Shown here piece after piece: positions 33,401 to 41,243 of a stretch of 46,878 nucleotides of DNA (position 1 is its first letter; the number at the start of each line of letters is the position of its first letter). Position numbers and translations under genes: made by a program. The DNA comes from Acetatifactor muris (GTDB lineage Bacteria > Bacillota > Clostridia > Lachnospirales > Lachnospiraceae), in assembly GCA_023664365.1 (NCBI GenBank), contig JAMPFR010000021.1, forward strand, positions 1 to 46,878. The letters run 5' to 3'. The notes beneath the pieces are model-generated. The model did not search any database and was not told the origin of the DNA. It worked only from the letters and a program-made list of their open reading frames with translations.

Positions 33401-34441
33401 GCTTTCCCGGCTGCCGCCCTTCTTTCTCTCCCGAAACATACGGAGAAGCACCCAGAACCCGCCAACCGCCAGGAGAAAATAAAAATTGATTCCTCTGGTA
33501 ATGCAGATGGACGCCACCAGATAATGCCCCGGGAAAATCCCTCCGAACACACTGCCGTACATTGCTTCCGTCACGCCCTGGGCGCCGGGTATCGGCAGCA
33601 TTTCCACCGCCACGGACACCGCCGCCTGCAGCAGGAAAATATGGTGCAGGGCGCTCCCCTGCAGTCCCAGCCCCAGATATACCGCGCAGACCAGCAAAAG
33701 AGGACAGCATCTCTGTAAAAGAGAGCCTGCCACCGTCACGACTATCATCTTTTTATGTTCCTGCAGGAACTCCACCGTCTCCTGATAGCCGGCAAAAAAA
33801 CTATCAATCTTTTTAAGTCTCTCCTCCGACTCCTTCCACAGCCTCAGACGCACCGGAATACGTTCCAGCCGGTACAGGATCTTCCGAATCCCCGCAGAGC
33901 GGAACATCATCAAAAACAGAATAATCACCCAGCCGATATGGAGCAGCAGCCCCAGACAGAACAGTCCGTAATATCCTTCCAGGCGGCTCTGCAGCTGCCC
34001 GCCCCATAACAGCAGAATTCCCGTTCCCAGCAGCGCCATGGCAAGCTTGTTGAGTACCGCAATGGTCATCAGCACCGCAAAGGAGGAGGCAAAGGAGCAT
34101 CCGTCCCGCTTCATGTAATACAGCTGCATGGGCTGGCCGCCGCTGGCGGAGGGCGTGATTCCGGAAAAGAAAAATCCGGTAAAGGAGTAGGAAAAACAGC
34201 GAAAAAGGGATTTTTCCTCCCCGATACCCTTCAGCAGATACCATATCATACACCCCTCCCCTGCCACAAAGGAAAGGGCCAGAAAAACCGCCCCCAACAG
34301 ATACCACCCTGACATCTCGCCGATGGCGCTGAGCATCCCCTCAAAGTCCTGTCCCCGGAACACGTTCCAGAAGGTCAGCCCCATGATTGTTATAAACAGC
34401 GCCGCGTATAAGATAAATTTACGAATTCTTTTTTTGTTCAT
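33395..34441 (-). CDS. YbhN/UPF0104-type flippase-like membrane protein
   Basis: A 348-residue integral membrane protein with about eight membrane segments, of the family related to the transmembrane part of lysylphosphatidylglycerol synthase (UPF0104). Typical patterns are FSYSFTGFFFSGITPSASGGQPMQLYYMKRDG, AVLNKLAMALLGTG, and EMLPIPGAQGVTEAMYGSVFGGIFP. No synthase domain is attached. Members are thought to move or bind lipids. It has its own vegetative-type promoter (34477-34505) and sits between spoVAA and spoVAC; a role in spore membranes is possible only by position. Confidence 0.88.
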   Translation of the reverse strand: MNKKRIRKFILYAALFITIMGLTFWNVFRGQDFEGMLSAIGEMSGWYLLGAVFLALSFVAGEGCMIWYLLKGIGEEKSLFRCFSYSFTGFFFSGITPSASGGQPMQLYYMKRDGCSFASSFAVLMTIAVLNKLAMALLGTGILLLWGGQLQSRLEGYYGLFCLGLLLHIGWVIILFLMMFRSAGIRKILYRLERIPVRLRLWKESEERLKKIDSFFAGYQETVEFLQEHKKMIVVTVAGSLLQRCCPLLLVCAVYLGLGLQGSALHHIFLLQAAVSVAVEMLPIPGAQGVTEAMYGSVFGGIFPGHYLVASICITRGINFYFLLAVGGFWVLLRMFRERKKGGSRESV

Positions 34442-34476
34442 CTTGAAAACACCTTACGTCAGACTTTATCTCTTAT

Positions 34477-34505
34477 AATATACTCTACTACCTGTTTCTT
34501 AACAA
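34477..34505 (-). promoter_or_regulatory. Sigma-A-type promoter of the flippase-like gene
   Basis: Minus-strand TTGTTA (34500-34505), 17 bp, TATATT (34477-34482). The predicted start is about 30 nt before the ATG, so this gene need not depend on the upstream spoVAB-spoVAA unit. Confidence 0.6.
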
Positions 34506-34619
34506 TTATCGGCAGCATTTCAAAAGATTTTCTAAAATATACTATTCCTTCCCCCTCTTTGTCAATACTCTTTGATTGGGCAAAAATCGGCTTTCCGGGA
34601 CTTAAACGGCTTTCCGGCC

Positions 34620-35249
34620 TTAATCGGCCTCTTCCTCCTCTCCCTCCCTGCCCGCCTGGGCAATCAGCGCCTTGTCCACATCCTCCTCATAATTGCGGAT
34701 AGAAACTTCAATGGGGGTGGGGTCTTTCGTCAGCCTTCTGCCCCCCACATGGTTAAAAAACAGGATAATGCCTGCGGCAAGCCCTATGGAATAAGCTACC
34801 TCCAGAGTGTTCAGGCCCTGGGGCTCCCTGTTCATCACCATGGTGTACAGAAGCGTAAATACCTCATTGATTCCCACATCGTTATGATAGGCCATGATAG
34901 TGAAGGCTGTTCCGAAAAAGCTTACAAGGCAGACCAGCGCCGCCCGGAGCCATTGCTGCCAGCCCTTATGCCTGTTTACGCTGACCCACTCCACCAGCAC
35001 ATCCGGTTCCCCCACAATCTGCACATTTATGTCCCCGCATTCCTTTTCCATCAGCTCCACCAGCTTCAGCGTACTGATAACACACCGCCTGGCGCCCTCC
35101 TTTGCAAAATGATGTACCTTCAGCGCCTTTATCTTCGCGCCGGTTGTCCCGTCTGCACAGCGGATCGCTCCCACATCGGACAAAAAGACATCTTGTGTCT
35201 TTACCTCCACATTCCTCTCACATTTCAAATAAACCGTCTTATTCTGCAT
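34620..35249 (-). CDS. spoVAA: Stage V sporulation protein AA
   Basis: A 209-residue protein: a soluble N-terminal part (TVYLKCERNVEVKTQDVFLSDVGAIRCAD, then KALKVHHFAKEGARRCVISTLKLVELMEKE) and two C-terminal membrane segments (ALVCLVSFFGTAFTIMAYHNDVG, VAYSIGLAAGIILFF). This is the form of SpoVAA, a SpoVA complex member found in many spore formers. The ATG at 35249 is chosen for its GGAAAGGAG site; the frame extends to 35315 through a 45-bp duplicated stretch. spoVAB lies upstream on the same strand, the reverse of the Bacillus order (AA then AB). Confidence 0.92.
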   Translation of the reverse strand: MQNKTVYLKCERNVEVKTQDVFLSDVGAIRCADGTTGAKIKALKVHHFAKEGARRCVISTLKLVELMEKECGDINVQIVGEPDVLVEWVSVNRHKGWQQWLRAALVCLVSFFGTAFTIMAYHNDVGINEVFTLLYTMVMNREPQGLNTLEVAYSIGLAAGIILFFNHVGGRRLTKDPTPIEVSIRNYEEDVDKALIAQAGREGEEEEAD

Positions 35250-35264
35250 CCCGCCGCTCCTTTC

Positions 35265-35352
35265 CGCCATATCAGGTGTTCCGGCTTTCTTTGCCCGCCG
35301 CTTTCGGCCCGCCATATCAGGTGCTCCAGTTTCCTTTTGCCCCGCGCTTTCG
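35265..35352. repeat. 45-bp imperfect tandem duplication
   Basis: Two copies of a unit starting CGCCATATCAGGTG (at 35265 and 35310) lie between spoVAB and spoVAA. The first carries the start of the spoVAA ribosome-binding region. It probably arose by slippage or duplication. Confidence 0.7.
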
Positions 35353-35395
35353 TCCCTGTGAGTTCAGGAACGCCGCCTGTGCCGCCCGGAGGATT

Positions 35396-35878
35396 CTACC
35401 CCTGCACAGTCCTGTGCAGCTCCGTCAGGAAATAGAAAACAGAGCCGCAGAGCTTTCCTACGGCCATGCTGACAACCGCCAGCCCGATGCCGTGCCGGAA
35501 GGAAATCCGTCTGGCCAGAATGGGAATACTGTCCAGCATCTCCGCAATGGCCAGGGCAAGGCATCCCACAAACATGCCTGCAAACAGCCCAAAGACCGCC
35601 TGCCAGACAACGCCTATGGCATACAGCTGCTCTGTGCATTGAGGAAACTGCTCCTGCCACCAGGCCCCAAACCGGCAATATCTGGCGAAAATGCTTAAAA
35701 CCGCACCGGTTATGGTACCGAAAATCACCGCCTCCTCATATAAAATAACCTTTCCGGCCGTATGAGTCTTGCCGGCAAATCTGGGAATCAGCCCCACTGC
35801 CGCCAACACGGTAAATACGCCCGCGGAAGACAGAAAGCCGTAGCTCCCGCCCGCAATTATCAAAAATAAAGTTTTCAC
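35396..35878 (-). CDS. spoVAB: Stage V sporulation protein AB
   Basis: A 160-residue membrane protein with about four to five segments, matching SpoVAB: LIIAGGSYGFLSSAGVFTVLAAVGLIPRFAGKTHTA, ILYEEAVIFGTITGAVLSIF, GLFAGMFVGCLALAIAEMLDSIPILARR. The start is GTG at 35878 with GGAGG seven bases before. The C-terminal HGIGLAVVSMAVGKLCGSVFYFL completes the family pattern. It precedes spoVAA by 146 bp. A possible sigma-G promoter lies upstream. Confidence 0.9.
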   Translation of the reverse strand: MKTLFLIIAGGSYGFLSSAGVFTVLAAVGLIPRFAGKTHTAGKVILYEEAVIFGTITGAVLSIFARYCRFGAWWQEQFPQCTEQLYAIGVVWQAVFGLFAGMFVGCLALAIAEMLDSIPILARRISFRHGIGLAVVSMAVGKLCGSVFYFLTELHRTVQG

Positions 35879-35911
35879 CTGATGCCCTCCATTATGCTCT
35901 CCGTTACATCC

Positions 35912-35940
35912 TATTTTCTGCCGGAAAATTAAAAATATGC
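35912..35940 (-). promoter_or_regulatory. Sigma-G-like promoter candidate for spoVAB
   Basis: Minus-strand GCATA (35936-35940), 17 bp, GAAAATA (35912-35918). The -35 fits; the -10 agrees with CATANTA at five positions. The flanking CCGGCAGAAANTA matches the spoVAE candidate. Confidence 0.4.
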
Positions 35941-35996
35941 ATCACAAAGGGTCTGGAAAAAAGGCCGGAAAAGAGGTATGATAGAGACAGTTTCAA

Positions 35997-36008
35997 GAAA
36001 ACGTTTTC
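35997..36008 (+). promoter_or_regulatory. cre/LacI-type operator before the GH13 gene
   Basis: GAAAACGTTTTC is a perfect 12-bp palindrome with the central CG typical of CcpA (cre) and LacI-family sites. It lies between a weak -10 (TATGAT, 35977-35982) and the ribosome-binding site AGGAGG, so it is likely to repress the gene; carbon-source control is inferred. Confidence 0.65.
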
Positions 36009-36025
36009 ATATAGGAGGTACAAGT

Positions 36026-37564
36026 ATGCCAAAGTGGCTGGACAACGCTGTATTTTATGAAATTTACCCCCAATCCTTCCAGGATACAAACGGTGACGGC
36101 ATCGGAGATTTTCAGGGCGTCATCCGACGACTGGACTATATCCGGGAGCTTGGCTGTAACGCCATCTGGATGAATCCCTGCTTCCTGTCTCCCTTCGGCG
36201 ACGCGGGATATGATGTGGCGGATTACTATACCGCCGCCCCCAGATACGGCACCAACGAAGACCTGAAGCAGTTGTTTTCCGAAGCCCACAGCCGGGGAAT
36301 GCATGTGCTGCTGGATCTGGTTCCCGGACATACCTCTGTGGAGCACAAATGGTTCCGGGAATCCATGAAGGCTGAGAAAAACGAATATACGGACCGTTAT
36401 GTCTGGACGGACAGCGTCTGGGAGTCTCCCGAAGGCATGGGATGCCTGCGGGGCATTTCCCCCAGGGACGGCGCTGCCGCAGTAAACTTCTTTTCCATGC
36501 AGCCCGCCCTGAACTACGGCTACTATAAAATCACCCGGCCCTGGCAGCAGTCTCCCGATGACGAAGGCCCCAGAGCCACCCTGAACGCCATGCTGGACGT
36601 CATCCGCTTCTGGCTCTCCATGGGCTGCGACGGCTTCCGTGTGGATATGGCAGGCTCTCTGGTAAAAAACGACGAGGAGGGTAAAGGCACTATTGCCCTC
36701 TGGCAGAAGATCCGGGCCTTTCTGGACAGAGAATTCCCCGACGCCGCCTTCGTATCCGAATGGGGCGAACCGGACAAATCCCTTCAGGGCGGTTTCCACA
36801 TGGACTTCCTGCTCCATTTCGGCCCCTCCCACTATAACGACTTGTTCCGCTGTGAACATCCCTTTTTTGCTTCGGAGGGCAGGGGCGACGTGTCCGCCTT
36901 TGCCGCAAAATACCGGGAAAGCTATGAGAAATCCGGGAGAAAAGGCTTAATCTGCATTCCCTCCGGCAATCACGATATGGACAGACTGGCCCGCACCCTG
37001 ACTCCGGCTGAGATGAAGGTGGCCTTCGGCTTCCTGCTCTCCATGCCAGGAGCCCCCTTTATCTACTACGGAGACGAAATCGGTATGCGCTATGTGGAAG
37101 GTCTGGACTCCGTGGAAGGCGGCTATAACCGAACCGGCTCCCGCTCTCCCATGCAATGGGACAATACGGCAAACAACGGCTTCAGCAGCGCTGCCCCCGA
37201 AAAGCTGTATATTAAAACGGATGACGCCCCGGACAGGCCTACCGTTCAGGCGCAGTTGGCGGATAATACTTCTCTGTACCATGAGGTGAAAAAGCTGATT
37301 GCCGTCAGACAGGCTCATCCCGCCCTGCAGAGCAACGCCGAAATTGAATTTGTTCACGCCCCGGAGAACGCATATCCTCTCGCCTATCTGCGGAGCTGCA
37401 GCGAAGAACGGATTCTGGTGATCATCAATCCTTCCGCCAAAGCCGCAGCCTTCGAAAGTGCGCTGCCAAGCGGAAACCTTCTGTACTCCTGTGGAGCGCC
37501 TGCCGAAAAAGAAGGCGGCACATGGATTGCGCCGCCCTGCTCCGTAAGCTTTATGAAGCTGTAG
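36026..37564 (+). CDS. GH13 alpha-glucosidase/amylase-like enzyme
   Basis: A 512-residue glycoside hydrolase family 13 protein without signal peptide, so intracellular. The barrel begins NAVFYEIYPQSFQDTNGDGIGDFQGVIRRLDYIRELGCNAIWMNP; the region DLVPGHTS replaces the usual DLVxNHTS. The nucleophile is the aspartate in GFRVDMAG, the acid/base the glutamate in VSEWGEPD, and the third carboxylate is in GNHDMDR. A C-terminal beta domain is present. It may hydrolyse alpha-1,6- or alpha-1,4-glucosides or act as a glucosyl transferase; His to Gly in the N-H-T motif may affect specificity. The ATG at 36026 follows AGGAGG. Its end overlaps the convergent PAP2 gene by 14 bp. Confidence 0.9.
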   Translation: MPKWLDNAVFYEIYPQSFQDTNGDGIGDFQGVIRRLDYIRELGCNAIWMNPCFLSPFGDAGYDVADYYTAAPRYGTNEDLKQLFSEAHSRGMHVLLDLVPGHTSVEHKWFRESMKAEKNEYTDRYVWTDSVWESPEGMGCLRGISPRDGAAAVNFFSMQPALNYGYYKITRPWQQSPDDEGPRATLNAMLDVIRFWLSMGCDGFRVDMAGSLVKNDEEGKGTIALWQKIRAFLDREFPDAAFVSEWGEPDKSLQGGFHMDFLLHFGPSHYNDLFRCEHPFFASEGRGDVSAFAAKYRESYEKSGRKGLICIPSGNHDMDRLARTLTPAEMKVAFGFLLSMPGAPFIYYGDEIGMRYVEGLDSVEGGYNRTGSRSPMQWDNTANNGFSSAAPEKLYIKTDDAPDRPTVQAQLADNTSLYHEVKKLIAVRQAHPALQSNAEIEFVHAPENAYPLAYLRSCSEERILVIINPSAKAAAFESALPSGNLLYSCGAPAEKEGGTWIAPPCSVSFMKL

Positions 37565-38537
37565 ATTCTATCTGCCGGACTGTCTCCGCCTTCCTTCTGT
37601 TCCGGTACAGAAACACATACCGGAACAGTTGTACCGCCACATAAGCCAGGGTTCCGCCCACCAGCACGTCGCTGAAGAAATGAGCGCCCGCCGCAATCCG
37701 GAAAAAGCCCACAAAACCGGTGTAGCATAGGGGAACCGCATAGGACAACATCTTCCCCTTTCCGGTTCTCAGCCGCGGGAAGACATCCGGCAGCATAATC
37801 AGGACATAGGACATGCCCGCCGAAAAGGTATGGCCTGAGGGAAAAGACTTAAAGCAATCCCTCACCAGACCGCTGCCTTCCAGCAGTTTCCCGGCGGCGC
37901 TTACCTGATACCAGGGTGTATACCGTGTGCCTGCGGAATAATCTCCCAGCAGGTGCATCCCCCGAAACCGCATCCTTCCCATGGGAGATTTGACGATCTC
38001 TATGATAAAATAACAACAGCAGCTGCACATAACTGCCAACGCAAGAGGAAGCAGACTGTCCAGATTCTGCCGTATCCTCCTGTATGTCAGCTTTAAAACC
38101 AGGGCTGCCGCCGCCAGGCCGAAAACAAATGACGCCAGCCAGGTTCCCGGCCCTTCCAGAAGCTCTTCTCTGCCGTAAATCCGAAAAGCATATTTCAGGC
38201 CGTCCCGCAGCAGAAGCATGGCGGCAATTACGGAAAGGCAGAAAAAGAATATTTTTAATACCCTGCCCGGCCCCTTCTTTTCATTAAAATAAACAGTCAG
38301 CACAGATGCCGCAAAAACAGCCGCCGCCCACACAGGCCACGCTCCGGCAATCTCCACAATATTGCAGACGGGATTCACGGAATAATAGCTTCCCGCCACC
38401 AGGTTCCCATCCGCCAGCATATGGCTTATCTGAAGATCGAAAGCCGTAGCCAGCGCCAGCAATATCCCGAATACCCCCAGCAGTCCCGCCAACGATAACA
38501 CTTGTTTCTTTTTCTCCGGCATACGTTTATCCGACAT
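37551..38537 (-). CDS. PAP2-superfamily membrane phosphatase
   Basis: A 328-residue membrane protein with about eight hydrophobic segments. The PAP2 active site is visible as three motifs: KSPMGRMRF (motif 1), FPSGHTFSAG (motif 2) and RIAAGAHFFSDVLVG (motif 3, with the catalytic histidine). Such enzymes remove phosphate from lipid phosphates such as undecaprenyl pyrophosphate or phosphatidic acid. The start is uncertain: ATG at 38537 or TTG at 38543. Upstream is a long purine/pyrimidine-biased repeat. The last 14 bp overlap the end of the GH13 gene tail to tail. Confidence 0.9.
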   Translation of the reverse strand: MSDKRMPEKKKQVLSLAGLLGVFGILLALATAFDLQISHMLADGNLVAGSYYSVNPVCNIVEIAGAWPVWAAAVFAASVLTVYFNEKKGPGRVLKIFFFCLSVIAAMLLLRDGLKYAFRIYGREELLEGPGTWLASFVFGLAAAALVLKLTYRRIRQNLDSLLPLALAVMCSCCCYFIIEIVKSPMGRMRFRGMHLLGDYSAGTRYTPWYQVSAAGKLLEGSGLVRDCFKSFPSGHTFSAGMSYVLIMLPDVFPRLRTGKGKMLSYAVPLCYTGFVGFFRIAAGAHFFSDVLVGGTLAYVAVQLFRYVFLYRNRRKAETVRQIESTAS

Positions 38538-38559
38538 CCCCAACTTTCATTTCCCCCCG

Positions 38560-38690
38560 ATTCCTCTTTCTGATTTTTACTTCTGATTCCTCTTTCCGAT
38601 TCTTCTTTCCGATTCTTCTTTCTGGTTCCTCTTCCCGATTACACTTTTCGATTCTTCTTTCCGATTCCTCTTTCTGATTTTTATTTCTTA
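38560..38690. repeat. Low-complexity degenerate tandem repeat
   Basis: About nine variants of a 12-14 bp unit GATTCCTCTTTC/GATTCTTCTTTC fill the leader of the PAP2 gene; on the minus strand it is a purine-rich tract. The units are not identical, so it seems old or drifting. It may influence expression of the PAP2 gene or end tex transcripts poorly. Confidence 0.8.
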
Positions 38691-38710
38691 CTGTGCTTAT
38701 CATAATATAT

Positions 38711-41227
38711 TTAACTTTTTTTGTTCTGACTGTCCCTGTCCTGATTCAGCTTCATTGTCAGGGAAATCCTCTTTTTGGCAGTATCTACGGAAAGCACCTG
38801 GACCTCCACAATATCCCCTACGCTGACCGCCTCCAGGGGATGCTTGATGTATCTGTCCGTAATCTGTGAGATATGCACCAGTCCGTCCTGATGAACGCCT
38901 ATATCCACAAACGCACCGAAATCAATCACATTGCGCACGGTTCCTTTCAGTATCATCCCCGGTTTCAAATCCTTCATATCCATTACGTCACTGCGGAGAA
39001 TGGGTCTGGGCATGTCATCTCTGGGATCCCGGGCAGGCTTTTCCAGCTCCCGCAGAATATCCGTCAGGGTAATCTCACCGATGCCAAGCTCCTCCGCAAG
39101 CTTCTTTTTATCGGGAATACGCCGTTCCAGACCGGAGGGAGCCATTCCGCCGGATACGCCTCCCCTGCCGTTATTCAGGCTGTTGACCGATCCGGTCTTT
39201 CCCTTTTCCGAAGGCTTCCGGTCTGCAGAAACCGCCTCCTCCTGCACATTCCCGGCTGTCATAGCGCCCAGGGCTTTTCCCAATGCCATTCCCATGGCTG
39301 TATTTGTATTGCGTACCTGTATGGTCTTCTGCGCCGTTTTCCCAGCACCTGACACACCTGACTTTTTCCCCGTCCTATTTTTTTCTGACATAAATGTCTT
39401 TTCACCGGAATCGGCGCCTGATGCGGCTTTTCCGCCGGAATGTGACACATGGTTCTTTTCTGCCCGTGCGGCATTACGCACATCTTCCATGGTCATCCCC
39501 AGCTTGTCCAGGAGCTTCTTTGCAGCCTCATAGGATTCCGGGTGGACACTGGTGGCGTCCAGCGGATTGTCACCGTCCAGGATCCGCATAAACCCGGCAC
39601 ACTGCTCGTATGCCTTGGGCCCCAGCTTTGCAACCTTTAAAAGCTGTTTCCGGTTGGTGAAACGCCCGTTATTTTCACGATACTCCACAATATTCTTTGC
39701 AATGGTCTTGTTGATACCCGAAATATACTCCAGAAGGGACACGGAGGCCGTATTCAAATCCACCCCTACCTTATTTACGCTGTCCTCCACCACGCCGCTC
39801 AATGCCTCGCTCAGCTTCTTCTGATTCATATCATGCTGATACTGTCCCACACCGATGGACTGAGGATCGATCTTCACCAGCTCCGCCAGAGGATCCTGAA
39901 GCCGCCTGGCTATGGAAGCTGCGCTCCTCTGCCCCACGTCAAAATTGGGGAATTCCTCTGTGGCAAGCTTGCTTGCGGAATAGACGCTGGCGCCCGCCTC
40001 GTTGACTATAACATACTGCACCGGCCTGTCCAACTCCTTCAGCAGCTCCACAATCACCTGCTCCGATTCCCTGGAAGCCGTGCCGTTTCCTACGGAAATC
40101 AGATCCACATGATACCTGTTAATCAGCTTTTTCAGTTCCGCCTTTGCTTCCTCTACTTTATTCTGGGGCGCCGTGGGATAGATGACTTTAGTGTCCAGCA
40201 CCTTCCCGGTAGGATCAACCACCGCCAGTTTGCATCCTGTGCGGAAGGCCGGATCCCAGCCCAGCACCACCTTCCCTGCAATGGGAGGCTGCAGCAGGAG
40301 CTGTTCCAGATTCTTTCCGAATACACTGATTGCGCCGTCCTCCGCCTTCTCGGTCAGGGCATTCCTGATTTCCCTTTCAATAGCAGGCGCTATCAAACGT
40401 TCATAGCTGTCTGCCATAACCTCCTGCAATATGGGAGAGGTATATTGATTGTCAACTGTGATATTTTTCTTTGCAAGATACTGCAAAATACGCTCTTCCG
40501 GCGCATTGACCTTCACGGTCAGTATCTTTTCCGCCTCGCCCCGGTTCAGAGCAAGAATCCTGTGTCCCGCTATTTTTTTCACCGGCTCTTCAAAGTTATA
40601 ATAGTTTTCATAGACACTCTGTACCTTCTCATCCCTGGCTGTGCCGGTGATGATCCCTTCATCCATGGTAAGCTCCCGGATATAGCTTCTGTAATCCGCA
40701 TTGTCGGATACACTTTCCGCAATAATATCTTTCGCTCCCTGCAGCGCCTCTTCCGGCGTTTTGACCCTTTTTTCCTCTTCCGCATCCTCAGCGGTAACAT
40801 ACTTTGCCGCTTCCTCCAGCACAGGCGCTGCCGCCGTCTGGGCCAGAATATACTCCGCCAGTCCCTCCAGTCCCTTCTCCTTTGCCACACTGGCTCTGGT
40901 CTTTCTCTTCGGGCGGTAGGGACGGTATAAATCTTCCACCACCACCATGGTCTCCGCCGCCACAATCTTTGCCCTGAGCTCTTCCGTCAATTTCCCCTGC
41001 TCTTCAATGCTGCCCAGCACCTGCTCCTTTTTCTCCTCCAGATTGCGCAGATACATCAGACGCTCGTGAAGATTACGCAGCTGCTCGTCATTGAGGGATC
41101 CTGTGGCCTCCTTCCTGTAGCGGGAAATAAAGGGAATGGTGTTGCCCTCGTCAATCAGTTTGACAGCCGCCTCCACCTGCCATTTTTCCACCTTAAGTTC
41201 TTCCTTGATTTTCAGTGTAATATCCAT
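38711..41227 (-). CDS. tex: Tex-family RNA-binding protein with extended linker
   Basis: An 838-residue cytoplasmic protein of the Tex family, nucleic-acid-binding factors linked to transcription. The Tex N-terminal part (IKEELKVEKWQVEAAVKLIDEGNTIPFISRYRKEATG), the RNase H-like YqgF region (VVLGWDPAFRTGCKLAVVDPTGKVLDT), a helix-hairpin-helix part (YISGINKTIAKNIVEYRENNG) and a C-terminal S1 domain (GMILKGTVRNVIDFGAFVDIGVHQDGLVHISQ) are all clear. About 110 low-complexity residues (nucleotides near 39125-39460) are inserted between the HhH and S1 parts; most Tex proteins are 720-780 residues. The ATG at 41227 follows GGAGG. It is 16 bp downstream of the kinase gene and probably cotranscribed. 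Confidence 0.95.
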   Translation of the reverse strand: MDITLKIKEELKVEKWQVEAAVKLIDEGNTIPFISRYRKEATGSLNDEQLRNLHERLMYLRNLEEKKEQVLGSIEEQGKLTEELRAKIVAAETMVVVEDLYRPYRPKRKTRASVAKEKGLEGLAEYILAQTAAAPVLEEAAKYVTAEDAEEEKRVKTPEEALQGAKDIIAESVSDNADYRSYIRELTMDEGIITGTARDEKVQSVYENYYNFEEPVKKIAGHRILALNRGEAEKILTVKVNAPEERILQYLAKKNITVDNQYTSPILQEVMADSYERLIAPAIEREIRNALTEKAEDGAISVFGKNLEQLLLQPPIAGKVVLGWDPAFRTGCKLAVVDPTGKVLDTKVIYPTAPQNKVEEAKAELKKLINRYHVDLISVGNGTASRESEQVIVELLKELDRPVQYVIVNEAGASVYSASKLATEEFPNFDVGQRSAASIARRLQDPLAELVKIDPQSIGVGQYQHDMNQKKLSEALSGVVEDSVNKVGVDLNTASVSLLEYISGINKTIAKNIVEYRENNGRFTNRKQLLKVAKLGPKAYEQCAGFMRILDGDNPLDATSVHPESYEAAKKLLDKLGMTMEDVRNAARAEKNHVSHSGGKAASGADSGEKTFMSEKNRTGKKSGVSGAGKTAQKTIQVRNTNTAMGMALGKALGAMTAGNVQEEAVSADRKPSEKGKTGSVNSLNNGRGGVSGGMAPSGLERRIPDKKKLAEELGIGEITLTDILRELEKPARDPRDDMPRPILRSDVMDMKDLKPGMILKGTVRNVIDFGAFVDIGVHQDGLVHISQITDRYIKHPLEAVSVGDIVEVQVLSVDTAKKRISLTMKLNQDRDSQNKKS

Positions 41228-41243
41228 ATTTCCTCCTTGACCT

